In this document: positions 39,156 to 50,639 of the stretch, piece after piece | How the letters are laid out: every line of letters starts with the position of its first letter | Position numbering within the stretch: position 1 is the first letter of the stretch | Origin: Saccoglossus kowalevskii | Taxonomy: Eukaryota > Hemichordata > Enteropneusta > Harrimaniidae | Assembly: GCF_000003605.2 (NCBI RefSeq) | Contig: NW_003156234.1 | Span: 172,873-236,872, forward strand | Direction: 5' to 3' | Length of the DNA stretch: 64,000 bases | Position numbers and translations under genes: made by a program | The notes under the pieces: generated by a model | What the model was told of the DNA's origin: nothing | Databases searched by the model: none | What the model saw: only the letters and a program-made list of their open reading frames with translations

Positions 39156-40017
39156 ATGTCTTCACAGGCGATGTGGGCTGTAGTTGCAGTAATTTGCTGC
39201 AGTTTTCTAGTGGTTAAAACTTATGGAATGGATGAAGAAATGTTTATAAATAAGCAAAAAGGAGACAATACTTTACCGACTGCCTTAAAGAGAAGTGCAA
39301 CGGTAAATTAATTTGTTTATGTGTGTGTTTGTCAGTGGTTGTTTTCTTTTCCAGTGACCGTGTTTCTTCATGTCATTACAAGACTTGAGAACATTATTTA
39401 ATTTTGTCTTATGGAATTTATAAATTAATGATTATGATCCTGATCGACGTACCCGTTACTTGTTTTGTTTCATGCAGAAAAATATTTGTAAATGATTTTT
39501 TACAGACAAAACGTTCTCCCCATTGTCATTGTAATAACGCGCGGATATTGATAAATGTTTATTAGTTATTTATTTTCATTTTTGCAAATCAACATAACTA
39601 ATCATGTGGCGACGTGTTGGTATTGATTATACCTGATTTTGTTTATTTGTGATGAGACTACCTGACCACGACGACTTATTTACTTTTCGATTTTCCTTCC
39701 AGGAAATCACTGAAGGTAATCCAGAACGAGATTGCTATCTTTGCCTGGGTTGTATGGTTCGAGTAGCTGATTGGAGGTTAGATTTACAGAGATGTCTTCA
39801 GCGTGCGTGTAACTACAAAAGATGCCCACTTTTTATGTTCGATACCTTTAACGATTTTGCGAGCCAAGCAGCTGAATGGTACGCAGAGAGTCACGATACT
39901 GGAGTTGCTGGCGTACAAATGGCAAAGATATTTGCGATGAGCCAGTATGAAATGTTTGTTGGAAACCCATATGAAACGGCGAATCTGTATAGTGAATTGG
40001 AATCGCTGTCGAGTTAG
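39156..40017 (+). CDS. Small secreted six-cysteine protein, two coding exons
   Basis: Coding exons 39156-39302 and 39703-40017 join in phase 0 to give 153 residues. The first exon follows a TTGTTGTAG acceptor, with the ATG eight bases in. Residues 1-24 are a clear signal peptide (WAVVAVICCSFLVV core, likely cut after TYG). A dibasic KR at 45-46 (PTALKRSAT) could be a convertase site. The second exon holds six cysteines spaced C-x2-C-x2-C-x13-C-x4-C-x4-C, then a tail of about 60 residues without cysteine ending ETANLYSELESLSS. AATAAA follows at 40115 and 40301. The layout (signal, short spacer, KR, cysteine core) suggests a secreted peptide precursor or extracellular effector. I recognise no family: the spacing is not that of insulin, CHH, eclosion hormone or trissin. 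The upstream promoter link is inferred. Confidence 0.7.
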
Positions 40018-40061
40018 GCATTATTTTGAATATTTATTGCGTTAGGCAGGCTCTTGAATAT

Positions 40062-40098
40062 ATCGGTAGAGTTAGACAGGTTCTTGGTATCTACCGAT
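40062..40098 (+). repeat. 3'UTR stem-loop
   Basis: ATCGGTAGA (40062-40070) pairs perfectly with TCTACCGAT (40090-40098) across a 19-base loop, 45 bases after the stop of the secreted-protein gene. GTTAGGCAG/GTTAGACAG motifs recur around it, suggesting an old short repeat. Confidence 0.5.
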
Positions 40099-40300
40099 CT
40101 GAGAAGCTTTGTTGAATAAACCGTCGGGTTAGACAGTCTTCTCTCTAAACAGTCAATTCGGGTAACGAATATTTCGTTGACAAAAAACTATTTATGCTTT
40201 AATCATTCAGGTTTCGTTTTTATATTTATTTATTTATTTATGTTAAATACAATAATTTATTTTGTCTTCTTTCTAAAAAAGACGTTGCTACTCCTTTAAG

Positions 40301-40306
40301 AATAAA
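40301..40306 (+). terminator. Polyadenylation signal
   Basis: AATAAA 284 bases after the stop of the secreted-protein gene; an earlier AATAAA lies at 40115-40120. Confidence 0.5.
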
Positions 40307-40329
40307 ACACGACAATGCACGAAATAAAT

Positions 40330-43300
40330 TATTTTGAATACTTAACTAAATAATATACTGATATACTATATTATATATGTTGCGATACAGTATACCGCGT
40401 TCGATTGTTTCGCGGGAAATTTAAAACGTGCTATCTTTAATAAACTGTTGCGTAACATCTGTTTTTTATATATTGGATCTTCTGCTTTATTAATTAATGT
40501 GACGTGTGTTTGATAATTACAAATGCAAATAAATGTTAATGTATTGTGACTTATGTCATTAGAGTGGACGATCATTCAACCTTATGAGAGCCAAAGTCAA
40601 ACTTTTACAAAACCTATATAATGTTTCCAAACTTTTGTTTCAAGGCCGATTAAATACATTCATTTGATTCAAAACTATCCACGTAATTATAGACTAATAC
40701 AAAAGGGAAAATGTTGCACCAACATAGAAGGGATCTGTATTTTTCCGTGCGACGCCAAACGGTGTCGCAAATTCACGAATCACACCATTGAAACTATCTT
40801 CCGAAGATGGTATGCTTATTAGACACTCCCACGAACAAAAACCGGGACAGAGACAGATATGTTTGATGTTGTCTTTATTCAGGGTTTAGATCACTAGATC
40901 GTACGTATATCCGGTGGCAGCCATTTTCTCAGGTCGAAGAAATGTCAGGACAGGAAACTGTTGTCTGTTACTATTTGTAGTTTTCTATGGGCCTCTTGGT
41001 GTATACTGTTGTTGTATATTCCTTTAAATGTTATTCTGGTATGACAGTCCATTCCACTAAAATGACTGTGATCAGTACAAACACAGACATGTTCGCGTTA
41101 TATGTTACGGGGGTACCTAAGTAAGTAATACTTATTTACGCCAGTGATGTAATAATGTCCCGTTCGACCTGATGGAATTTAAATTATTTAAACAAATCGT
41201 GCATCATAAGATAAATATTTAAAAATTGTCGGTTCAGCTCCACTACAATCTAATTAACTATGGGTTGCATTAAAGAATTTGTCCCTAGAGAGCTGCCGTT
41301 TGCGTTTGTTCTTCTTCAAGGGACAAACGCGAACATTCACAGTAACAAAGGATTTTCATTTCAGTGCCTAACTTTGTCAGTTGTTCTGAGTCATAAATTG
41401 TGTTGATTCTAAATGCTACCTCGTCAAATGTCCCTCTAGTTTGGTGTTTTGGTTTTGCTAGTACGTGCAGTGTTTCTGGAGTTCTTGGCCGTTGTTCACG
41501 AAGAGTTGTGGAGATGTGGCTATGCTAATTCGGGATGGAAACATCTCTGTTAGTAACGTGTTACGGGTATACGCTTAAGTTCTAAACAACAGAGATTATC
41601 TCCTTGCAAGTCGTGTTTTCTCGAAATTACAGGTCCAAATGTTATGCAAAAAGGGGTGTATGTGACTATGAATATATGCAGTACAGTAACAGAATCAACG
41701 AAGACAGTTCGCAAATTAGAGTGTAGAGTACGAGCAAGAAATGCCCCTAGTCCCCTGGAAATGAATACTGTGTTCAGTATTGTTTACTGTTACGCCCGAT
41801 ACGTGTGTACGAACTAGAGTTGCCGATGACGGACCAATTATGTTGGATGTAACTTAGTACGAATTCATTTACTGGCTTCTTTAGCATACGTACATCGCTC
41901 TATGATAGAAGCAAGTCTGACTGGTCTGTTATACACTGAGATGCTTACGGGTATTAGTTATATCAGCTTGTAAATAAATAAATAACGTGAAATGTATTGA
42001 CAAGAGTTCAAGGAATTCTACTTTTGTTTTATCAGCCCTTGTACCTAAATTGGTTTACAGGGAAATTTCACCAATGTTCCAGTAATCAATATAAATTTGG
42101 TATGCAATAAGTAGTATGATATTCGCAAAACAAAATACAGATTTTCAATTTCGTAATAGTAAGACATGTAGATTTACTAAATCTCTCGTCAAAATACAAA
42201 TTGCTGTAGGTCCGTTATATAGTCAGAATAATACCGTAAACAAATAAACAAACAAGTCATTTACTGCTAAGCCAGCTAACTTCACACATGCTACACACAA
42301 CCTTCCAAAATAACTGGACCAACAAAGACCGGTGTGTACGGGGTGTGTACACATTTAGGAGTGGCAAGATATGTCCACACATATTATAAAGTAATTATAA
42401 AGCATTATAACATTCATAATAGAGAAATATAAAATGAAACAGAGCATCATTGGTATTCTCTAGTTAAGTGTGGCCGAGTCACTTCTGAATTGTCTTCCAT
42501 CGACCATTCCACATAGTCATCGTCATGGAAGTTCACGACAACCTCCGAATCATATATCTGCTTGTTACGAGAAACAATCAATTCCTACTTGTTTAAAGAC
42601 CAATTACTCAGTAACATGTTTATATTGTAGAAATATTGACCTTGGCCAAGGTCGATACACAGATTTATCGACCCTCAGTGAGTATTGTTGACCGAAGCTT
42701 CGTCAATATTTGTATTATTATACCGAATAAAACGCAAAATCTCTCCTGCCAAGTTTTTAATGACAACACCCAGAATGGTCTCAATTCTCAAATAGCTGTT
42801 TCTTCCCACTTCCAATGGTTCGTATATATTTATATTCCATAATTTCCAAATTACAGTCAAATTTAAGATTCTTGTAGGCATCAATTAGCTATTGACGACT
42901 TTTTGACATTTCAGAAGCCGCGATGGGCGTACATGACATGCGCGTACACACAAAAAACAGCAGACTACACTGGGGGTCAATCGGGCCTGATCGGACCTAA
43001 ATAAAACGCAATACTAGTTTAACAAAATATTCCCGGTTAAATGAACAATTTAATGAAACCAACATGTATGTACGATACACAACCAGTTATAAAATTACCT
43101 TGATGGACTAAATAGAAGCGATAAACGTCGGCCTACGACTTCAACAAATTCTGGCGAAATGCGAATACTAGTAATCAGCGCTAGCACGGTACACGGTTCG
43201 ACGACTACGGTCCGACCATCTGATATAATCGTGTTGTTCTAAGATTATCTTCTGGATACAAGTATTCACATCGAACATGACTTGGTCCAAGTACTACAAG

Positions 43301-43354
43301 ATACACTGTTGAACCGAAAATGTTACAGTTGTTTGACCTGTTTATAAATTACAG
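40330..43354. other. No gene seen
   Basis: AT-rich, no recognisable coding sequence. Open frames at 42470-42842 overlap one another and look random. Confidence 0.5.
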
Positions 43355-43520
43355 GCGATTCCTCGAGGAAACGCTGACTAACCCCAACGATGAATCAGCA
43401 CTTCTTGAATCGATGGTAACGTCTGCGCAAGCGCAGAAGCCGAATATTACGTCTTTGACACTGAGAAGTCAATATGCAAATATATTCAATGCTAAAAGCG
43501 CGAATCTGTTTGGACTATAA
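43355..43520 (+). CDS. Orphan terminal exon, unidentified
   Basis: Behind an ATTACAG acceptor, a phase-1 frame of 54 residues plus stop starts RFLEETLTNPNDESALLESM and ends NAKSANLFGL. Codon use is balanced and the stop overlaps an AATAAA (43519-43524). No upstream exon with a start was found within 3 kb. It might be a last exon of a separate gene or an alternative end for the gene at 39 kb (the phases differ, so not a direct swap). No family recognised. Confidence 0.35.
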
Positions 43521-44178
43521 TAAAAATGAAATGTTCCCACAAAAATGTTCCTGATATTGTTAGATAACGCCGTTTTTGCTAATTGAGTGCTGTGTGCCGA
43601 ATAACTAAATAGAACATACGCAGTCACGGTCATTTGATAAACTGGCCAATATTCTGTAAGGACTCGAGCTCTGTTTGGCATGTGCGTTAAAACAAAATCT
43701 TAAATTTTACGTTGTTTATTGTCATAAATACGACATTGAATCACTGCTGCGATATTCATAGTCACAGATCTAAAAGTTGAAATCACATTAAATTAGATTT
43801 TCCCTCGACGTTTAGGCAAATGTTTTGTTTTTAAGCAGGTTATACACTATCTTAAATGCCCTGGACATTTAATCCGAGCAAGTGTTTATTAGAGGTGTGG
43901 CTGATGAGTTCGGTTGATCACTTGCAAAGCCTACGTTTACAGAAAATCGTGGCAGAGTAAAACAAGCAGTCAGCCAAAAGCTGCAGTCGTCGGCACGATC
44001 ACGTGATTATCAGGGGGTGTGTCTCACGGTTAAAGCATTGCGAAGTTGCCACTACTAAAGACAATTAGTAAAAAAAATCATTTATTAAATTCCTGTAATA
44101 TATGTTTATAATTTTTACCCTAAACATGCAAGTTGTTGATCCTAAACAGTACTGCAACCTCATGTGAACCAAATGGGC

Positions 44179-44360
44179 GACACTGGCTTGCATCACATAC
44201 ATGTAATATGCATTGACACTGGCTTCATCAAGCTAAGTTTGGTATTCTGGAAAGTGACTTGCACCAGATATTTTGATGTGTTATTCCAGACACTAGTTTG
44301 TACCAGAGGCTTGGCATTCTCCACACTAACTAGTATTGGAACCAGAATAGCTCTATCTGG
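44179..44360. repeat. Decayed ~36-bp tandem repeat
   Basis: GACACTGGCTTGCATCA at 44179 recurs as related blocks near 44215, 44256, 44289 and 44322, each followed by ACCAGA- or ATCA-like text. It accounts for the plus-strand frame of 94 codons over it. Confidence 0.45.
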
Positions 44361-47300
44361 TATTTTATCATCTCAAATGTCTTTTTATATACTGCTGAAA
44401 CTTATCAAAGTACCAGGAAAGCCTGTGATGAAGAAAATACAACGTTAGTCTCATGATTATAATAGTTCAGCAAGATCGAATTGACCATTTTCCGTACACT
44501 GCGAGAATCACGCGTTATGCGTGAAATCGAACGTAAAAACAGGACAAACAAAGGTCATAGCGTCGTAGTCGCGTCAAACATCGCGTGGGATTCGACAAAC
44601 GCGAAAGTATTTTGGGGACATTTCCATGCTTAATAATGTGCTGTATACATTTGATGATAGGCAATTTCGATTAAGTGAGGGTATTCGGAAGCAATATTCC
44701 TCTGTCGAAGATCGGCCGGTCGGTGTGAGCTACGAAATAAGGAAATTCCAGTTCAAAATCAAATCGTTCGATTTTTGCGGCAGACGTTCGACGCGCGTCT
44801 TTCATGCATCTCGCGAGATCTCGCAATTGTACGGAAAATCACCTATTATTCACAACTCAGCTATCATTGTTTATGTAGAGGTGGACTTCTTGTGTGCAAG
44901 TTGCGCACCACCAATAATAAGAAGGAACTGCCATTAACAGCTGGTCAGAAATATTATGGATTTGATTTGTGGAACAGTCAGCAAGTAGAAATAATAATTA
45001 AGATGTGATGAAACATGAAGAAAAATCATTATGAATAGAACAAAACTGTAAAAACTGGGGTGTCAATCAAGCCATTCATACGAGTGGATCGATTTGCTGT
45101 AGAACAATGTATATATATTACGTAGGATACAACTCCGCCAGCACTGTGAATAGGCTGGCTTACCCTGTAAATTATAATCAAACCCACCGTGCAAGGTGGG
45201 CGCCAACGTGTTATCAAGCACTCAGAGGATATCGTTTCAAAACGAAAAACGCAGTCTAGCTAAAATACACACACAAACAATACATTTTCTGAGTAACTAA
45301 ACCTTTGTATTACTGACATAATGGTTGACAATCAACTTGCATCCTGTAACAATGAAACACAGCTAGCAAATTATTGATTTTTTTCTTTACAGTGAGAGAC
45401 AACAATTGTAGAATTTGTTTTTTTTTTCATTTTCTGTCAAATTTACAAATATCACTGCAATGCTTCAAACATAAACAATTACAAAACGATATGCTTCACT
45501 GATAAATGTACAACTATAGATGAACTGTTGTTTGAGTTTATGAATCATTTTTTCACTTGTCAGTCTGCCAGGTCAACATTACTACATTGAATTATGTTCA
45601 TACGGTCTGTGCATTGTGGGAGTTTCTTCTGAAAAGGCAGTCAGAAAATTGAAGTGAACAATAATTATAATTGTATTGATGGAACAATTGATATTAGTTT
45701 TAGGAGTAAAGATTTTTGTTTTTCCCGCTAGAATTTAGGTAAATTTGTTTTCATGATTTTCTGTAATCTTCACTGAATTCAATCTTAATTTTGAACCAAA
45801 CAGACAAAATGTGACATTGCTTCTAGTTTTCAGTCACAATTTTTGAAATTTCCACAACATTTCATGTGAAAAGGTAGACTATAAATGGTACTATATTGTG
45901 GATTGTGCCTGAAGTTCACAACCTGCTGTTCTTCTAGCAACCGCGTCTAAGTAGACTGGCGATGACGTGTCGCGCATTCGTTGATGTGAATTTTCAAAAT
46001 GGCGCCTTCGGAAAACTACTGCATTTTTGGTGACTGAAATGGAGTTCATGAACAGTTATTAGATATTCAATGGTGACTATCCATGTATGAATAATTGGAT
46101 TGTGGCAGCAATTGAATCCCACGCACTCCTAACGACCAATAATGTGTGAATAAATACTGTAGCATTCAATATTAATTATATTCTTTGTATCGACATTAAA
46201 ATGCGTAATCCGCTTTACTTTGCCTGTCGTTGCTACGGGCCTACGTGATACTCTATCTATATTAGTTGAATTTGGTAAAACTGTAAATCTCATTGCGAGT
46301 GCTATGTTAATATCTAGTGGGCGGAAATGACGTTGGTCAATGCTGAGAAGTAAGGTAATACCGTTGAATGTCCTAGCTAAAGTACGAACAGGTTTCCGGT
46401 ACATTTACCTACGTCGTGTGCCGCATGCCGCATGAAATAAACCTATGATTAAGCACTAATAGCATGAATTTATTATAAATATGGTTATCACATGTGTCAT
46501 CGCACCACGCATAGATTTTGATCTGGGTGTTTATCCTAGTTCTATAAATCTTCGATAATAGACGACATCCGGGTTACAGTATCACGTGGTATTTTTGTCG
46601 GAGTACGTCAGATAATCTGCGCATATTTCACTGAGCATTACGTAATCTGATTAATTAAACAAGGTGTTTGGTAATGCTATAAACTTTCTTGTGACATTTG
46701 GGGGTTGAAATATCGTTATTGCCTGTCCATATCTGTTTCATGTTCAGGTGTTTTAGCGAGATCTCGTATCTATGAGAAACAGTATAATAACAGTGTTGTA
46801 ATTATTATTGAGGAATCATGTTTAATTATAACCACTAATTGTAACTAGAACAGGTGATGCCTTGTGACTGAAATACGACGACTTTAGACAAATAATGAGA
46901 CTGAATATATTCAAAACTATAAAAAAAAAAATATGCTCTTTCAGTGATTAAACTATAATATCCCAAGGCGTTGATTCACTATAAAAGCTTCGACCCGAAC
47001 ATAATACGTCATATTATTTTGCAAATTAAAGCATTAGTAAATTACAACAAAGTAATTTCGTGTCTGTTAAATAACCCAAAAAGCGAAAACGAAATGTCAT
47101 GACACTTTATTGTTACTGTGCACGTTTGAAGCCTGTGGGGTTTTCATTTCTTCTCAACACTAAATGATGTCAGCTAAGTTTAACTTGTGTGGGTGTGAAG
47201 AATAGAGAATTGTCAGCACGGTTTCCACGTCTCAAATTTACATCGCTTCCCCGTGGCCACCGGAAATTTAAACCCTCTCGTAAAGAAGAATGAGTTACTG

Positions 47301-48417
47301 GAGTTTGTTTGCCTCGAAAAAAAACGATGAAAGCTTCGACTTCAGTTCCATGATACCTAATACGCCATGCTCAGTGTCACCTTTCCGAAACAGAAGTTAA
47401 GAATTTTCCGCTATATTTGTTCACAGTCCTCGATATTGAGTCCACACGTATCGATCATTATAGTTATGATCAATTGGTGTTTAGTGTGATTTGTTTTAGT
47501 TTATATTCGTCAGTAATGCCATAGGCACGCTAGCTGTGATATATTCGATCAGTCTGAACATCGTGTCTCGTGTACATAACGGTTATATTTACTCAAGATG
47601 GATTACAAACCTAATAAGTCATTTCAACGGATGTGTCCTGTGGATAATAAATATACTGTATAGTGTATTATCTGTTCATCAAACAATATTCATAATGCAG
47701 TTGTACACGCACCTGATCACGCTCCTGGTACATATCCCTTGCTATCGTTTACACGAGAGCATTTACTCTATTTCACCACAATGACATGCGCGTTCATGTT
47801 TTATTGTGGAATTCGAGTGGAATGGTATGAGATAAATGTATTTCCTGTACAACAATTACATCCTGAATCAATATCAAGTTACATGATGTATCACTAACAC
47901 GGTCAGATGGCTCACGAGGAACTGTACTACTTAGAACAATCCAAAAAGGATTGGAAGCAAATGTCAATATTACGAAATTATAGTCGTATCCACAGCCTTG
48001 TATACTTAGATTTGGTATATGAACCATCTGAACTTATAACAGAACGATGAACGAATGGTTTTGCAATGAATGCAAAATTTGTGAGCGATAAACTAATTTC
48101 CCATTTTATGGTTTTATATTGTATATATTAACGTATCTTGTTAACATATTCTGACCTCTTAATAGATGGAATTCCCTGCCTGTGGCTCGCGTTAGTGTAT
48201 CCGGTTATCGTAAAAGTAACTTTAAGTGCATATGTGGTCATCAAATTATACTGTCTTTCATTTTGTAGATCAATAAAGTTAATGAACTTGACATTTAGTT
48301 CATACTTTACATAAACGGATCGTGGATATTTCACTTGAATTCGATTTAGCAAAATACGCACGTCAAATCATAAGACATCAAGCGACATATAATTGAAACA
48401 CTTTGATTCAAATAATT

Positions 48418-48435
48418 TCATTTGAATTCAAATGA
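48418..48435. repeat. 18-bp perfect palindrome
   Basis: TCATTTGAATTCAAATGA, inside a stretch (48400-48495) where ATTCAAAT-type words recur. Confidence 0.7.
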
Positions 48436-48579
48436 CTGTAATTCAATTCAAATCAATTTATTTCGATAAATCTTAAATTCAATCCAATTGCCTACATTTA
48501 TGCCTACAATAACTAGAATACGTGTCCCCATGCTAATAACATTAAATGATATAACATTATAATCGTGGATAGGTCGGTC

Positions 48580-48725
48580 TTGAAGCGGAAGGGCCGTCAC
48601 CTGCGTACGCGCAGAATTGAGTCCCAAGCGATTAACAACACACGCTAAGAAGGCTTATTTGTAAACAATGACACGCTATGGCCACCAGACGCACGCGTTG
48701 GTGACGACCCCCCCCCCCGCTTTAA
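48580..48725 (-). mobile_element. MITE, copy a
   Basis: 146 bp with inverted ends (TTGAAGCGGAAGGGCCGTCA at left, GACGACC then a C run and GCTTTAAG at right). Its inside contains the complement of AGCGTGTGTTGTTATCG and GGACTCAATTC, shared with copies b and c, here in opposite orientation. Non-coding. Confidence 0.75.
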
Positions 48726-49589
48726 GAAATAGCAAAGGAATAATTTTAGAAGGCTCGAAAAAAGGGGTAAATGGCACTTTACTGATAGCGCTATCACGTG
48801 GGTGTTTACCGCCACGTTTACTATTTATAAGTTTACCTTTATAAGTTCCAGATTTAAGAAAAGTTTCAATTAAAATTCACAGATGGAAGGTTGTCATGGC
48901 TACACACTACCAGTAAAGGAATGGCGTTTCGTTTCGAATTTGTTTGCACAATTAATAATGAAAATACAAAAAAACAAAATATTTTAAACTGGTATGTAGA
49001 TTAGATGTAACAATACAACAATTTGTACAGCGTTACAGACCGTATTCAAATATTAGTATCGGTAGTATTGATAGAAACGTACAATATTGGATTAATTATG
49101 GCATAATTATCTTGAAACATATAATGTGTGTCTTGTTAGTTATATGTTTTTTACATAGCGTATACGTTATTGATAACGTCTCAAATGACTCTTTCAAGAG
49201 AACGTTAATGTCGACATTATCAAAGAACAAAGTACTGCATCATATCTATTTTTGATGTTATTCTATACAATCATCGATTATTATTACCTAAAATCAATGT
49301 TGGGATTAGTACAACATACTTTTTGACTTGGTAGTTATCAATCTTTCAGCACTTAAGTTAACTCAATGAGCCCGGGATTCAACAATTTTGCATATTTGAC
49401 ATGTGTATAATAGCAATATATAATGTTAACTTAAACTTATAAACAATATTATTGGTGAAAGCGAAACATTATAATGTGTATCTTTTTTACAAAATTTCTT
49501 CTTGTTTTTAAGAATTTTCTTTGGGAGGCGCAACAAAATACAATATTGTTATATAATGCGCACATTGCTGTCGTGGCTTATCGTCTGTC

Positions 49590-49972
49590 ATTATACATCT
49601 GTCATCGTAACGTCATAAGTTACAGCGCGCCGTAATTTTGCGGTATTTTACGGGATATTTTCATCCTACCATATAAGGAAATGCGAATTCCAAATATGGA
49701 ATGATTACGCGCGTAAACTTACTCCAATAGGAAAAACAAACATGGCTGCTACCAGGTTTTGACCGGATGCAACACAAAGAAATTCGCCGATCCTGTTCTA
49801 AATATTTTGGATTTCGACATTCACATGATGTATCCTTGGAAGAAAAAAGATGCATAATACTGCGGTTATTACGAGAATACATCGACGTATGCAAAGTATG
49901 CTGTGCGTCGGTCAATACTCTCGCTGTACTGTCTTCGTGCATACCTTGAGGTATCCTTCGTAATAACCTCAT
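49590..49972 (+). mobile_element. Hairpin element, copy 3
   Basis: Nearly full length compared with copy 1. Both hairpin arms are present but with mismatches (GGTTATTACGAGAATAC against GTATCCTTCGTAATAACC). The 128-codon minus-strand frame here is a by-product. Confidence 0.8.
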
Positions 49973-50462
49973 ATTATTGCTAACGAGATCATCACTTTGC
50001 GACACATGTAACGACTTTAGAATGTAGAACATTGTGACTGGTAACACGTTGCAATTGATCTATCATCTGGATAATGAGTGTCAGTACCTCGAGTGAATGC
50101 TTCGTGATTTTCTTATATCGATTGCAGGAGAAGCACCTCAAACAACTAAAGTATAAACCCGTCAAATAATCATTTACGAGGAGGAATGGATATCAAACGT
50201 ACAGTCAATTGGTTTGTCCTCCAGACGCCCCTCTCTGTGCTCTGCTGTCTTATATTAAATAGGTTGATGTTGCACTTACGTCGCACTCACGAATACACAC
50301 CACATAAGTCAGAGTTATGTGTAATGTACCACACTTCCTTTTCAGGCAGCTACATACCGGCAATTTTCATAACCCCGTTTGCATACTGTATCAGTAAAAT
50401 ACCAATTTTACTATTTTTTAGTAATTAGATATTCATACACTTTGTAAAATTCAAATGAGTAT

Positions 50463-50627
50463 TTAAAGCAGGGGAGTCGACACCTGCGCATGCGCCACAA
50501 GGCCATAGTGTGTCATTGTTTACAAACAAGCGTCTACCTATGAGCCTTTGCGTTTTTAGCGTGTGTTGTTATCGTCGCTTGGGACTCAATTCCCGCGCGT
50601 GCGCAGGTGACGACCCTCCCGCTTTAA
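50463..50627 (+). mobile_element. MITE, copy b, with NRF1-like ends
   Basis: 165 bp, TTAAAGCAGGGGAGTCG at left and CGACCCTCCCGCTTTAA at right, so TTAA stands at both ends. TGCGCATGCGCC at 50485-50496 and CGCGCGTGCGCA at 50594-50605 are near-exact and exact NRF1 motifs (YGCGCAYGCGCR). Small open frames over it are not genes. Confidence 0.8.
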
Positions 50628-50639
50628 CGTTAAAACCGG

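Larger units (their letters stand above)
43530..48570. other. No firm gene; one decayed repeat
   Basis: The frames at 44626-45008 and 46129-46404 were read and match nothing known. The frame at 44164-44448 overlies a decayed repeat, listed separately. The rest is AT-rich. Confidence 0.45.

Noticed and set aside
43490-43520. C-terminal SANLFG as a SALMFamide-like amidated peptide
   Set aside because: The glycine is not followed by a basic cleavage site and no repeated peptides are present.
49661-50047. 128-codon minus frame
   Set aside because: Lies over hairpin element copy 3 and is not shared by the other copies.
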